NCBI GenBank assembly: GCA_014218235.1
Contig: CM024757.1
Location: 149,991,371 to 150,055,370, forward strand
DNA length: 64,000 bases
From: Colocasia esculenta
Lineage: Eukaryota > Streptophyta > Magnoliopsida > Alismatales > Araceae
Reading direction: 5' to 3'
Numbering within the stretch: position 1 is the first letter of the stretch; the number at the start of each line of letters is the position of its first letter. Below the pieces are notes generated by a model, which searched no databases, had not been told where the DNA came from, and saw nothing but the letters and a program-made list of their open reading frames with translations. Shown in pieces: positions 35,751-45,592 of this stretch. The position numbers and the translations under genes were made by a program.

Positions 35751-38700
35751 CGCATTAATAGATTGCTTCACTTTATAGTCAGCCAAATCATAGTACCTCG
35801 TAGTGCTACCTTTTCTTCATGCACTAGGGCAGATTCGGACATAATGTTCTGGGCAATCCAGAACAAAGAGATAAACCTGGCCGCAATGATGATTGAGCGA
35901 ATGATGTTTGCACATGCTCAGATATGGGAAACAAAGAGCAAGTTGAATGTTTCCCTACCGTATGCTCATCTACTGACCAAGATTTTCAAGCATTTTGGAG
36001 TAGATATGTCAGGTGCAGTAGCTGAAAAGATGGGCCAGTCAATAAGATCCAGAAATCTGAAGAAAAGTGGATTCTCAGTGGTAGATGAAATGTGGTCAAA
36101 GTCTTCTGTGGCTGAAGGAGAAGCAATTATTGGGGATATTTTAGAAGTTCAAGAAGAAGCAGTAGCAGAAGAAGAAGTAGCAGCAGCAGAGCAAGCAGCA
36201 GTAGCAGAAGAAGAAGCAGCAGTAGCAGAGCAAGCAGCAACAGCAGTTGTTCAAGAAGCAGCAGTACCAGTTGTGTCCAGCCAGGCAGAAGGTTCAGTCT
36301 CACCTGTTGTGGAGATATCTCTCATTCTCCAGAAGTTCAGCTGGAAGAAGGTGCAGCTGGTGTGGCAGACTCTTTGCCCACCACCTTAGTCGCCTCAATC
36401 TTAAAAGAAGTATTGGATTCCATTCCCTCCACCTCAGCTACTTCTAAAGAAGGTGGATGTGTTGAAGAAGAAGCCATGGCACCAGGCCATACAGAAATTC
36501 TGTCAGAAACAATTGCTAATGTTGAGGTACAAGCAGGTACTCAACCAGATGTGGTCATGGATGAAGCTCCTAGCCAAGGGGAGCAAAGTCTCTTTGAACC
36601 TGAAGTGCCTGAATCCGTGGCAGAAGGCCACTTGGAGAAAGTTGTGTTGGAAGAAGCTCCTGCTAAGGGGGAGCAAGAAAGTGTTGAACTCCCCGCTCCT
36701 AGTCAGGGGGAGCAAGTAGGCATTAAGGAAATTCCACCTCCTGCCAGTGTTCCTGTTAGTGAAGGCCCAGGTGCAAGCAATATCAATCTTGAGGAGCCTG
36801 TCATTCAGCAAGGGAAGCAAAAGAGAGTGGCTCACAAAAGGCCAAGAAAGAGTCACAGAAAAGTCAATCTGAAGCCTATTATGGCATTGTTGAAAGCTCA
36901 AGGAGAAGTCTTGTCATCCGTTCAGACAAGTGTTCAGGGCATTATCTCTAATCAAGCCTCAACCTCCTCTGATCTATCCTCAATTCGAAATGCAATGAGG
37001 TGGTTCAATAAAGAGATGTCCGATATGAAGAATTTGCTGGCTAATCTTTCAAGGTCTAGTGGTGTCCCTCCTGCACCCACTCAGAGCAGTCCAGCTAAAG
37101 TTCCTAGGCCACTAGGGCTCCAGCAGAAGTCTCTCGGCCAACAGGGCTACCAGTTCAAGCATCAGGGCCACCAGGGCCATCAGGGCAAGCTTCAGGGTCA
37201 TCAGGACCCTCTTCAGTTGTCAGAGAAGCCAAAGGGAAAGAGCCCATGTCAGCTACTTCGGCCCCTGACACTTCAAATCTTGCAACTCCATTTTGTCCTC
37301 ACCTACCTCTCCTCTCACAGCCCCTCCTGCTCCACCAACTATAAAACACCCAGTACCTCGCACCTACCTCATCCTCTATCATTTCATCTCAACCTACCTT
37401 CTCTCCTACTCCTTCTCACACTTCAGCCCCATCATCCTTCTTACCCTCATCACCTCAAACTCAAACCACTCCAATTCAACCCACTTCATCTTCAATCCAA
37501 AACACCTTTTCTATCCTCCTACTCCTCCTTCCTCTGTTACTTTTATTCCAGAAAATCCTCCTCTACTTGGTGTCTTTGACACAAACTTGCCGGATGACTT
37601 GAGAGAAATATCCTTTCCACCATTCTCTACACTGCCACTCATATCCACAGGACTGATCCTCCCAGTCCTGCCAAGAAAAAGAGGAAACAATCATCCTCTG
37701 CTTCATCTCCTCCTCCTTATTTCCACCTCTTGGTACTCTCTTACCCTTGAACCTCACAAAAGATTCCTTTATAAGGAATATCTTCAAAAGTGCATCCTCT
37801 CCACCATTTATGGTATTCCCTTCCTCAACCTTATTGAGCACCTAAATATTGTTCTTCCTCTTACCCAGTTATCCCACTTTCAAATCCAAAATCTTTGAGG
37901 GGACTGAGTTCAAGACTGAAGATCAGTGGGCAAATCTCAAGGGCAACAAAGCTCAATACAACAAGTTCTTGACTGCCAGGGCCGAATCCATTTCGCATGG
38001 AGCTCATTCTCTCACTCTCTCTGAGTGGTTCATTCTCAAGCATAAGAATTTGTGGGGTCCTTTCATCTTGAAAGAGATCCGCATTGCCAAAAGCTTCCAG
38101 CAGTACAGTGACTTCTGCTTCCTGAACAAACTGCCAGAAGTCCAGTTCTCTCAATTCCATTCAGCTATAGTAATGTTAAGATCCGAACGTCCAGTGAATA
38201 TTCCCCTAACAGTGAATTTTGCTGATATCCGGATTGACTCTCTAGTCCTTTTGCCAAAGCTGCATTCTTAGTATTTGATTCAGATGCAGGATCCCATGCA
38301 TTTGACATGTTTGCCAAGCAGATGGGTAGAATGTCAGCCAAGCAGAGCAGACTGCCCTCCTTCCTGCGGTTTATCTTCAGAGAATACCACTCTGGCCGCA
38401 TCTCCTCTCAGGTTTTGGCTCCACTCATTTCTGAGTGTGAAAGGCTTACACCCTCCGTGTGGGCAATCATCTACAGGGAAACCCACCTTCAGTTAGAGGC
38501 CATCAACAGTTCCTTGGTTCATCAAAATAAGCCCTCTCTCTCAGCTGAAGCCTTCATGGATCTCAACTCCATAAATCCTATTCAAGAGATTTATGTTCAG
38601 TGGGCAGCTAGATATACAGCTTTCTTCGCTCTGAAGCAGGATCTGATAGATCAGAAGCTCTTCTATCCAATCTCCTTGGATAGATTTCTCCATCGTGCCA

Positions 38701-39068
38701 GCTTCGGAAAAAGCACTTACTTCAGATTCATTCTGGACCCAGATCAATATGCAGAATTCTTGGATCAGCAAAGGGCTTTGTACATTCAAAGGGCCACCAA
38801 TCCATGGGTCCTAACTTCTCTGTTGCTTCTGGGGTTTTCCAACAGACGTTTGAAGACCTTGAGATCAAGGCATGGGCTGTCATCTCACAGCATGCCTCCT
38901 GTTATCTCCCTTGTACTACCTTTCTCATACTTAATCCAATGATATCTCTCTTCTTTGTCTCTCAGCCTATCTTTTTGCTTATTGACAAAATGGGGGAGAA
39001 AACTAAAGTCAATCTGAAAAACATGAATGTTTAATTTTTTGTATGGTGTTAGTTATTTTGTCATCATC

Positions 39069-39082
39069 AAAAAGGGGGAGAT
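39069..39082 (+). other. Polypurine tract of the SIRE-type element
   Basis: AAAAAGGGGGAGAT directly before the 3' LTR (TGATGACC at 39083). A second tract-like AAAATGGGGGAGAAAA lies about 85 bp upstream near 38987. Confidence 0.9.
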
Positions 39083-40987
39083 TGATGACCAAACTGTCCC
39101 CATAATAAATATTCATTTATTTATATATTAATTGATGAGTAATAAATAGTACTAATGGATTACTTGAGCCTTGAGAACAGGAAATAAAAGAAAAATGAAA
39201 GTTCAAGACAATCAGGTAAGTCTCATCTCTCATTCTATCCAAGTCTTTGTATCGACTTCTTTGATAAGCAGAACGATTTCCTCTTTGACCGGAAAACTCA
39301 AAACAAATCAATATCGCAACGATTTCTTTAGACCTCGTAACGATTTCTTTAGAACTCGCAACGACTCTCTAGCCGTAATGATTTCTTTAGACTTCATAAC
39401 GATTTCTTTACAAGTTCATAACGCCCTGCTTTGTGTAACGATTTCGTGTAACGATTTCTTTGAAACTCGTAACGACTTGATTGTTGTAACGATTTCTTTA
39501 GAGTTCATAACGATTTCTTTAGACCTCGTAACGATTTCTTTAGAACTCGCAACGACTCTCTAACCATAACGATTTCTTTAGAGTTCATAACGATTTCTTT
39601 ACAAGTTCATAATGCCTTGCTTTGTGTAACGATTTCGTGTAACGATTTCTTTGAAACTCGTAACGACTTGATTGCTGTAACGATTTCTTTAGAGTTCATA
39701 ATGATTTCTTGTAACGATTTCTTTGAAACTCGTAACGACTTTATTGCTGTAACGATTTCTTTAGAGTTCATAACGATTTCTTTACAGTTCATAACGACTT
39801 GATAAGTGTTCATAACGACTTGCTATAACTCATAACGATTTCATAAGTCATGAAAGCATCAGGATTATTTATATTGAATTTCTTGTTGTATTAGTATAAT
39901 GCTTTTTAAATAGCGTTGAAAAGTCAAAGTCATATCTTCTCTGTTGACTGCTACGCATTAAATGCTCTCTGATCGTATCTCCCATGCATGCAGACAATAT
40001 CTTCTACTTCCATGCTACTCTGTCTACGTACTTTTTAGACAGAAAGGAGCTTTGCTATATATTGCAATATATGTTCCATCTGTAACTAACAATCAACGAC
40101 AGTCCTAGCTGTCCTCTATTTATTGTTGATATGCTTGCAGATATCTGACAAGACTCATCTGTACATCGTTGGATACAAGATACAAGATTCTAAAACATTT
40201 CTCTGGCGTGTACAAAAGGATAAAAGACTGACGATCAGAAGCTTCCTTAGTGACCAGTCTAACGTACACCAGGATAAGAGACAACGGACACTTCAACGTT
40301 CAAATTCAAATCAGAGTTTAAATAGAAGACTCAAGACGGAGAAGAAGATGAAGTAGAAAGGGAACAACGCTTGCAATTTGAAAAGGAAGAAATCCATCTC
40401 TTCGAGTCTTCAGAAGATTGAAACAAGAGTGAAGCTTCCACTCCAACCTTGTTCTTAGCTCTTAGCTCTCTGTGATCAAAAAGAGTTTTTATTTGTGAGA
40501 GCTTGTGTAGTCCTTGGAGAGAAAACCTTATTAAATCTCTTTCTCTCTCGGGCCTTGGTAGCTTCAGTGTGTAGCTGGTCAAGCTAGAGTCTGAAGCCTG
40601 TTTCCACACCTTTTCTTCTTTGGTTGTGTTCCCTTCTGGACGAAGGAAGACCTGGTGGTATCCAGGGTGGTTGTTTTTCCCTTCAGGTTGAAGGAAGACC
40701 AGTTGAGGCTGGGTGTACGGATCTTTAAGGGGGGATTGTCCCCTTGGTAGTGAAATTCTGAGGTATTGCTCAGGGACTGGACGTAGGTCTCCTATGGAGC
40801 GGAGTTTCGAACCAGGATAAAAATCCTTGTGTCTTGTGGATGTGTTTTTGTGTGATAGTTGTCTTATTTTCTCTAACTCTAACCTTGTTATTAAGTTGTG
40901 CAATCCTTTCAGTAAACAGGTTTTAATCAGAGATCGAAATTTTGATAACCCATTCACCCCCCCTCTGGGCTAGCTAGCTGGGCAACA
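39083..40987 (+). repeat. 3' LTR of the SIRE-type element
   Basis: 1905 bp. The AACGATTTC array spans 39315-39845, the likely TATA TTTAAATAG is at 40317-40325, and the end is GGGCAACA followed by target copy TTCAC. It differs from the 5' LTR by substitutions and by the copy number of array units. Confidence 0.95.
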
Positions 40988-42532
40988 TTCACTACTAATT
41001 TACAGGTTAAGCAAGATGATATATGAGACTACAACCTACACATGACTGGCTAGAACTCATCATGACATGACACTGGGAGAATAATTCCTACAATAACAGC
41101 TATAAAGGAGGATTCCTACATAATAGTAACATAATACCAGAGGTATTTAAGGAGTCAAACAAAAGCTTGAAGGCAAAAACATGTATACAAAAGATGTACA
41201 CACTAATCCAAGATAGGTTGACAAGTTCAAAGGCTATATGTGTGTAGTTATGAGCTTTCTAACAGGGTAGAAGATGAAGGTATGAAGAGAGGATAGAATC
41301 CTTCAGACATACATACTAAAACATGATCGCAAGAGATGAACTCACAATTCTTAAGATGGCTTACAAGGTTGGAAAACGAGTATATGCGTGGACATGGACC
41401 TTTAGCAAAGGTAGGAGACAAGATTGAGAAACCAAAGGGAATCCTATTGACACACATACTGAAACATGATTTCAAAGGATGGATACACAGTTCAAAAGAG
41501 GATTAACAAATTTAAAGGCAAGTATATAGATGATCATGAACTCTTTGGCAAAGGTCGGAGATAAGGACTAAGAAAAGAAGAGAGAAACCTACCTGATTTA
41601 AAGGATAAATCCTTCACTTCCTCTTAACAAGAAACCACAACCAGCAGGAGGAAGGAGACGGAAAGGTTGCAAACACAGTTGCAACAGGAGTAGAAGCAAC
41701 AACAGCAGCAAGAGCAGCTACGACAGCTACCCACCAGCAACAAGGTGCATGTATAGCAATAGCAATAGTAGAAGGACAAGAACTGAAGAAGAGTACAAGA
41801 GCAGGAAGGAGACCCAGCAGATGTTAGCATTGGAAAGACTAGTATGTTGGTTATAGGGAGGATTTTATAACTCAACAAAGCTCCCATGCATGAGGACATG
41901 TAGGCCCTTGGTGTGTCACAGTGAAAACCATTTGGTTTTTATTGTCGACATGTTAAACATGCACCCTTCACAGCTGAACACCTCATGCAAATACATGTTA
42001 ACCTCAGCCCCTTGGGTGCCTTCCCACTGCCTCACAGATAGGCACTAAAATTTCCGAGGAAAATCCTTAACGTAATTAGCCCACACTTCAGCTGGCCCAA
42101 AGATCCGCATGTCAACATATTCAAATGATGTCCATTTGTGTTGAAATTTCAACCATAGACTAATATGAAGGTTTTACAAATTATGGTGATTTTATTTTAA
42201 TTTTTATAATTTATTTTCCACTAGGTGAAAAATCGTCCGAAAAATAGTTGCGTCGGCTTAATCTCAAAATCCGTACGCCAAAAAGTCTGGATATTTACAT
42301 ATTTGATATCACCACATTTTTCTAAGAATTATGGTGTTCTCATATTTTATTTTTGTTACATAATTCCGGTGTCGCGCTGTCGGAGCGCGCACCTCTAAGT
42401 ACGTTACTAGAATAACATTTACTAATATAAATTAATCCTAAATTATAGTTAATTACATCTCATGATAATGGTTATATTTAACAATCCAATTATTCATAGT
42501 TTTCTAGTAAATAGAATTTTCGGGGTGTTACA
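40988..42532 (-). repeat. LTR copy 3, right part, of the three-LTR Gypsy element
   Basis: It continues from the TTCAC duplication and matches 11020-12553 of LTR copy 1, ending GGGTGTTACA. TATA (minus) is at 41862-41870. It is the outer 5' end of the minus-strand element. Confidence 0.9.
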
Positions 42533-44214
42533 AAGGAAGCTTCTCCAACTCTGAAGATAGACCTACATGGACAGGAAAGACCGGATTCAGGCAGTTTTAG
42601 ACCTCTTCTTGGCTTGGCCAAGGAGGACTTCACCGACAAATATAGACCCTTTTAGATTTATTCCCAAGCAAGTAGCTTAAGGTTTCAATCCATAGACTTG
42701 TCCTCTAGGGTTTGCACATTTTTACGGATTTTTAAATCATATCCTGGACCCCTAAATTCACATGTTTCTGTGTTAAGTCTGTACTGTGTGCGAACAAGAA
42801 GTAGACGGCCAACTAGTTGTCGTCTAGTTCTTTTGTCGACGGTGAGAGACTCTGCCGTTGACTGCTTCTGACGGCCAGGACCATGTCATCAAGTTCACCT
42901 GTTTTTGCAGAAATACTAGTTAATCGTCGTAATGTGATTTTGCTTGTTCGGTGGTCTGTACATGTTGAGAAAATCAGGATTTGTCAAATATGATATTTAG
43001 GTCATATCATGAGGATCTACCAAAATTCTGAGCATGATAATATTAGAAGGATTTCTGTTAATTGAGATTAATTATGTTTTGACTGTAGTAAATTCTGATT
43101 AAATGGTTTTTGTTGCATGTTATGGATTAATGAAATTTTAGTGATCTTGGAATGACTGTTCTCATGTTTTAGACCTGCTAGAACCGACTTATCGCAGTAA
43201 ACCATGCTTAAATGATTTATCTTATTAATTCCATGTAATATTTATTAATTATTAAAAATAGTATTTTTACTCTAAAAATCGTGAAAATTTTCAGATATGT
43301 TCCCTAAATTGTATGTGAATCGTAGTTAAATTTGGTAGTATTCTAAGTACTGTGCAGAGTGCTATTAAATTCTGAATTCTTCTACACCATGATATGATAA
43401 AGTTAAATACAGAATAATTATGCATGTTGAGTGTTGTTGTTTCAGAAATTTTAATGAAGTTAGAACCACTGTGTGCATGTTTTATATCTATTAGGATGGA
43501 TGGTTCACCGTCTACCATGTTCAAATTGAAACATATTGTAAATTGCTTAAAGCCTATGTTTAATATTAAAAATAGTTTTACTGCTTCTAAAATTTTGAAA
43601 AATTACAGATATGTTCCTTATGTTAAATCCATCTTGTGGTTAAAAGTTTATATTATTCAGAACACTATACATATTGCTATGATTTTCTGAATGATAAATA
43701 CATATAGGAATCAATAGACATGATAATATATATGCATGTTGAATTTTGGATAAAAATAGTACCATGATACGTTGCTGTTTTATAGTAGGATTTGATTTCA
43801 GAACTGAGAAAATATGATGGGTGATAATGGTATTGTCATCTTAATAAATTATGCATGAATGTACAAAAGAGCATGATTTAGTTATATGAAAATGTTAGTT
43901 TCATAATTGCATTATTATATATGTTATTGCATTAATGAAATGATTGGCCAAAAGACATTACTACTATAGAGATTTCCTACAGGGAACTACACCATGGATG
44001 CCCCTATGGTAATGGTTCAATTATATGAAATGACCTATTGAATCCGTGGGCAACGGGTGAAATCCTTAAGGTAGACAAGTTCTACTGGTTAAGGTAGGAA
44101 GGGCTTTCCCCGATTTTGCGCAATAACCATGACTTCATCACTGCATTGCCGAGGTGATAAGTGAATGTCTATATGCTATATGATCTCTATAATAGTGCGG
44201 GCTATGTCTTGGCA

Positions 44215-44520
44215 ACTAAATGATGAATGACTATATGCTACATTACTACATGCTATATGACTACATGCTACATGTCTATACACTACATGATTACATGCCA
44301 TATGAACTACATGTCATTGGTTATATGTAATATTTATTACATGTTTAAATGATCACTCGCTACATGATAACTAATTGAATGTTGCACAATGTAGGTTAAA
44401 GAATTACTTGAATTTGTTTATATGCTACATAACATTGGCTACATGATTCTATTTAAATGCTTTGTTTCATAAGTGGTATCCATATGCTACATGTCATGAA
44501 AAAGGTAAATGCATGTGTTA
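44215..44520. repeat. CTACATG heptamer-rich stretch in LTR
   Basis: Many copies of CTACATG / CTATATG / TACATGC with short spacers. The same stretch is in the 3' LTR at 53405-53700. Confidence 0.7.
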
Positions 44521-44911
44521 ACATGATCCATGTTAAATGATGAATATGATATTAAATTTAGTACCGTGAGTAGGATTTTGTGAAATTGTCCATGAGATAG
44601 TATTTACTGGATAAACATTTGTTAGTATCATGTTATAAATTGAAAAGAATGTCATGTGTTCGTATTATATAAAATCATGAAATGAAAGCATGTAAGTATA
44701 CAAATGATCACCATGTTATAAGTACCCATGTTTAGAAATCATTACTTTACATGTATTAGTATAGTTTGTTTAAGGATTCCATGTTTGATTCTTATGTTAT
44801 AGCATGAACATATAGGAGATTAAATGTTAAATTCTAGTAAGTTAGTAAAATGTTAAATTGTTAGAAGGCATGTGTGATAAGTGTATGGTTTGTGATTTTA
44901 AGTTGCTTGCT

Positions 44912-44930
44912 GAGTCTATTGTGTAGACTC
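44912..44930 (+). other. GAGTC hairpin in outer Gypsy 5' LTR
   Basis: GAGTCTATTGTGTAGACTC, a 7-bp perfect stem and 5-base loop, about 390 bp from the LTR end. The 3' LTR copy is at 54103-54121. Confidence 0.65.
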
Positions 44931-45592
44931 ACCCTTGCTAAACATTTCAGGAGACTTAGAAGTTGAGAACGTGGCAAGACCCAGCGAGGAACGTGAAGAT
45001 TAGATTGAAGACTTGTACTTCATTTGCTAGTAGGTGATGAAAATTGTAATTTGAACTTTGGTATTATTGTACTTGGAAACTGGCTATGTGGATGGTATGG
45101 TTTATGTTATTTCTTTCATGGACTATATAGACTGTGGTATGTTGATTAAAATGTTGATGGAATAAGAGTTGTTTAATTTCCACTGTAACATTTCATTATA
45201 TTTATGTATATCTCAATCCATATGAATATCATTTCGGTTTTGTCCCCTGTAGCGATTTACTCTCGTCCGCTGTGGGTTGGTATAACCGTACCGAGTGGAA
45301 GTGAGTCGTTACAGTGATAGTATCAGAGAATTGGGTTGAGATTATACATGGATAGCCATCAACTAAATTCACATCTCTAAGTCTTTGTAGAGGATAGCCA
45401 AATCCAAGGAATAATTACGATAGGATTAGAAAACTGATAAGATGAATGTATGATAATATTCTAGGTGTAGTGATAAATGGAGCTTGATATGGTATTTATT
45501 TTGTAGACTATGGCTGAAAAGACTTCGAGTTCGAGTGTACCTATCCAAGATGAGGAACCAAGGAGGACTGCAAATGAGCAGCAGGAGGTACC

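Larger units (their letters stand above)
29136..38942 (+). pseudogene. Large accessory ORF after pol (SIRE 'env-like' position), split by a nested element
   Basis: It starts at ATG 29136 in a good context (ACCCATGG), runs to 29585, is cut by the 29586-35750 element and resumes at 35756. Without the insert it spans about 3.6 kb. The N-terminal part is a compact domain (VQNLEKSGLARLVD, later LDINQMS / RSATFSSCTRADSDIMFW) similar in style to the 'putative plant transposon protein' domain. Then come a Glu/Ala/Gln-rich stretch (36150-36260), APxxGEQ repeats (36565-36720), a predicted coiled coil (about 36850-37070), a Ser/Pro/Thr/Leu-rich stretch (37260-37560) and a conserved C-terminal part (YLQKCILSTIYGIPFLN; FIFREYHSG; PISLDRFLHRASFGKST). 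The N-terminus is not hydrophobic and no clear membrane anchor is seen, so an envelope role is not supported. Frameshifts near 29175, 29400, 36320, 37230, 37890 and 38270 break it. Confidence 0.75.
21931..40987 (+). mobile_element. SIRE/Maximus-type Ty1/Copia element with accessory ORF
   Basis: LTRs are 21931-23821 (1891 bp) and 39083-40987 (1905 bp), both TGATGACC...GGGCAACA, flanked by the 5-bp duplication TTCAC (21926-21930, 40988-40992). The primer-binding site TGGTATCAGAGC is at 23825-23836 and the polypurine tract AAAAAGGGGGAGAT at 39069-39082. The internal order is gag, protease, integrase, RT, RNase H, a 0.4 kb spacer, then a long accessory ORF. This is the Ty1/Copia domain order, and an ORF after pol is typical of the SIRE/Maximus lineage. 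A second element (29586-35750) interrupts the accessory ORF. Without it the element is about 12.9 kb. Several single-base frameshifts make it inactive as read. Confidence 0.95.
9698..42532 (-). mobile_element. Minus-strand Ty3/Gypsy-like element with three LTRs and two internal regions
   Basis: The ends are TGTAACACCC (9698) and GGGTGTTACA (42523-42532), a perfect 10-bp inverted repeat, flanked by the 5-bp target duplication AAGGA (9693-9697 and 42533-42537). The order on the plus strand is LTR 9698-12553, internal 12554-15156, LTR 15157-18010, internal 18011-20610, LTR 20611-42532 (split by a Copia element). Primer-binding sites (TGGTATCAGAG on the minus strand) next to the second and third LTRs show minus-strand orientation. 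The internal regions (~2.6 kb each) hold only a gag remnant. Such a tandem usually comes from unequal recombination between LTRs. Confidence 0.88.
42533..45313 (+). repeat. Outer Gypsy 5' LTR, right part
   Basis: It resumes after the duplicated AAGGA and matches 51738-54511. It holds a CTACATG-rich stretch (44215-44520) and the hairpin GAGTCTA-TTGTG-TAGACTC at 44912-44930. It ends GTCGTTACA at 45313 and is followed by GTGATAGTATCAGAGAATT, a diverged primer-binding site. Confidence 0.9.

Noticed and set aside
29136..38942. Naming the accessory ORF an envelope gene
   Set aside because: Position fits the SIRE 'env-like' ORF, but no signal peptide, cleavage site or clear membrane anchor is visible.
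39117..39311. Short frames at the start of SIRE LTRs (also 58331-58780, 22958-23161, 40123-40356)
   Set aside because: They lie inside LTRs, are repeated in all copies because LTRs are repeats, and lack any domain.
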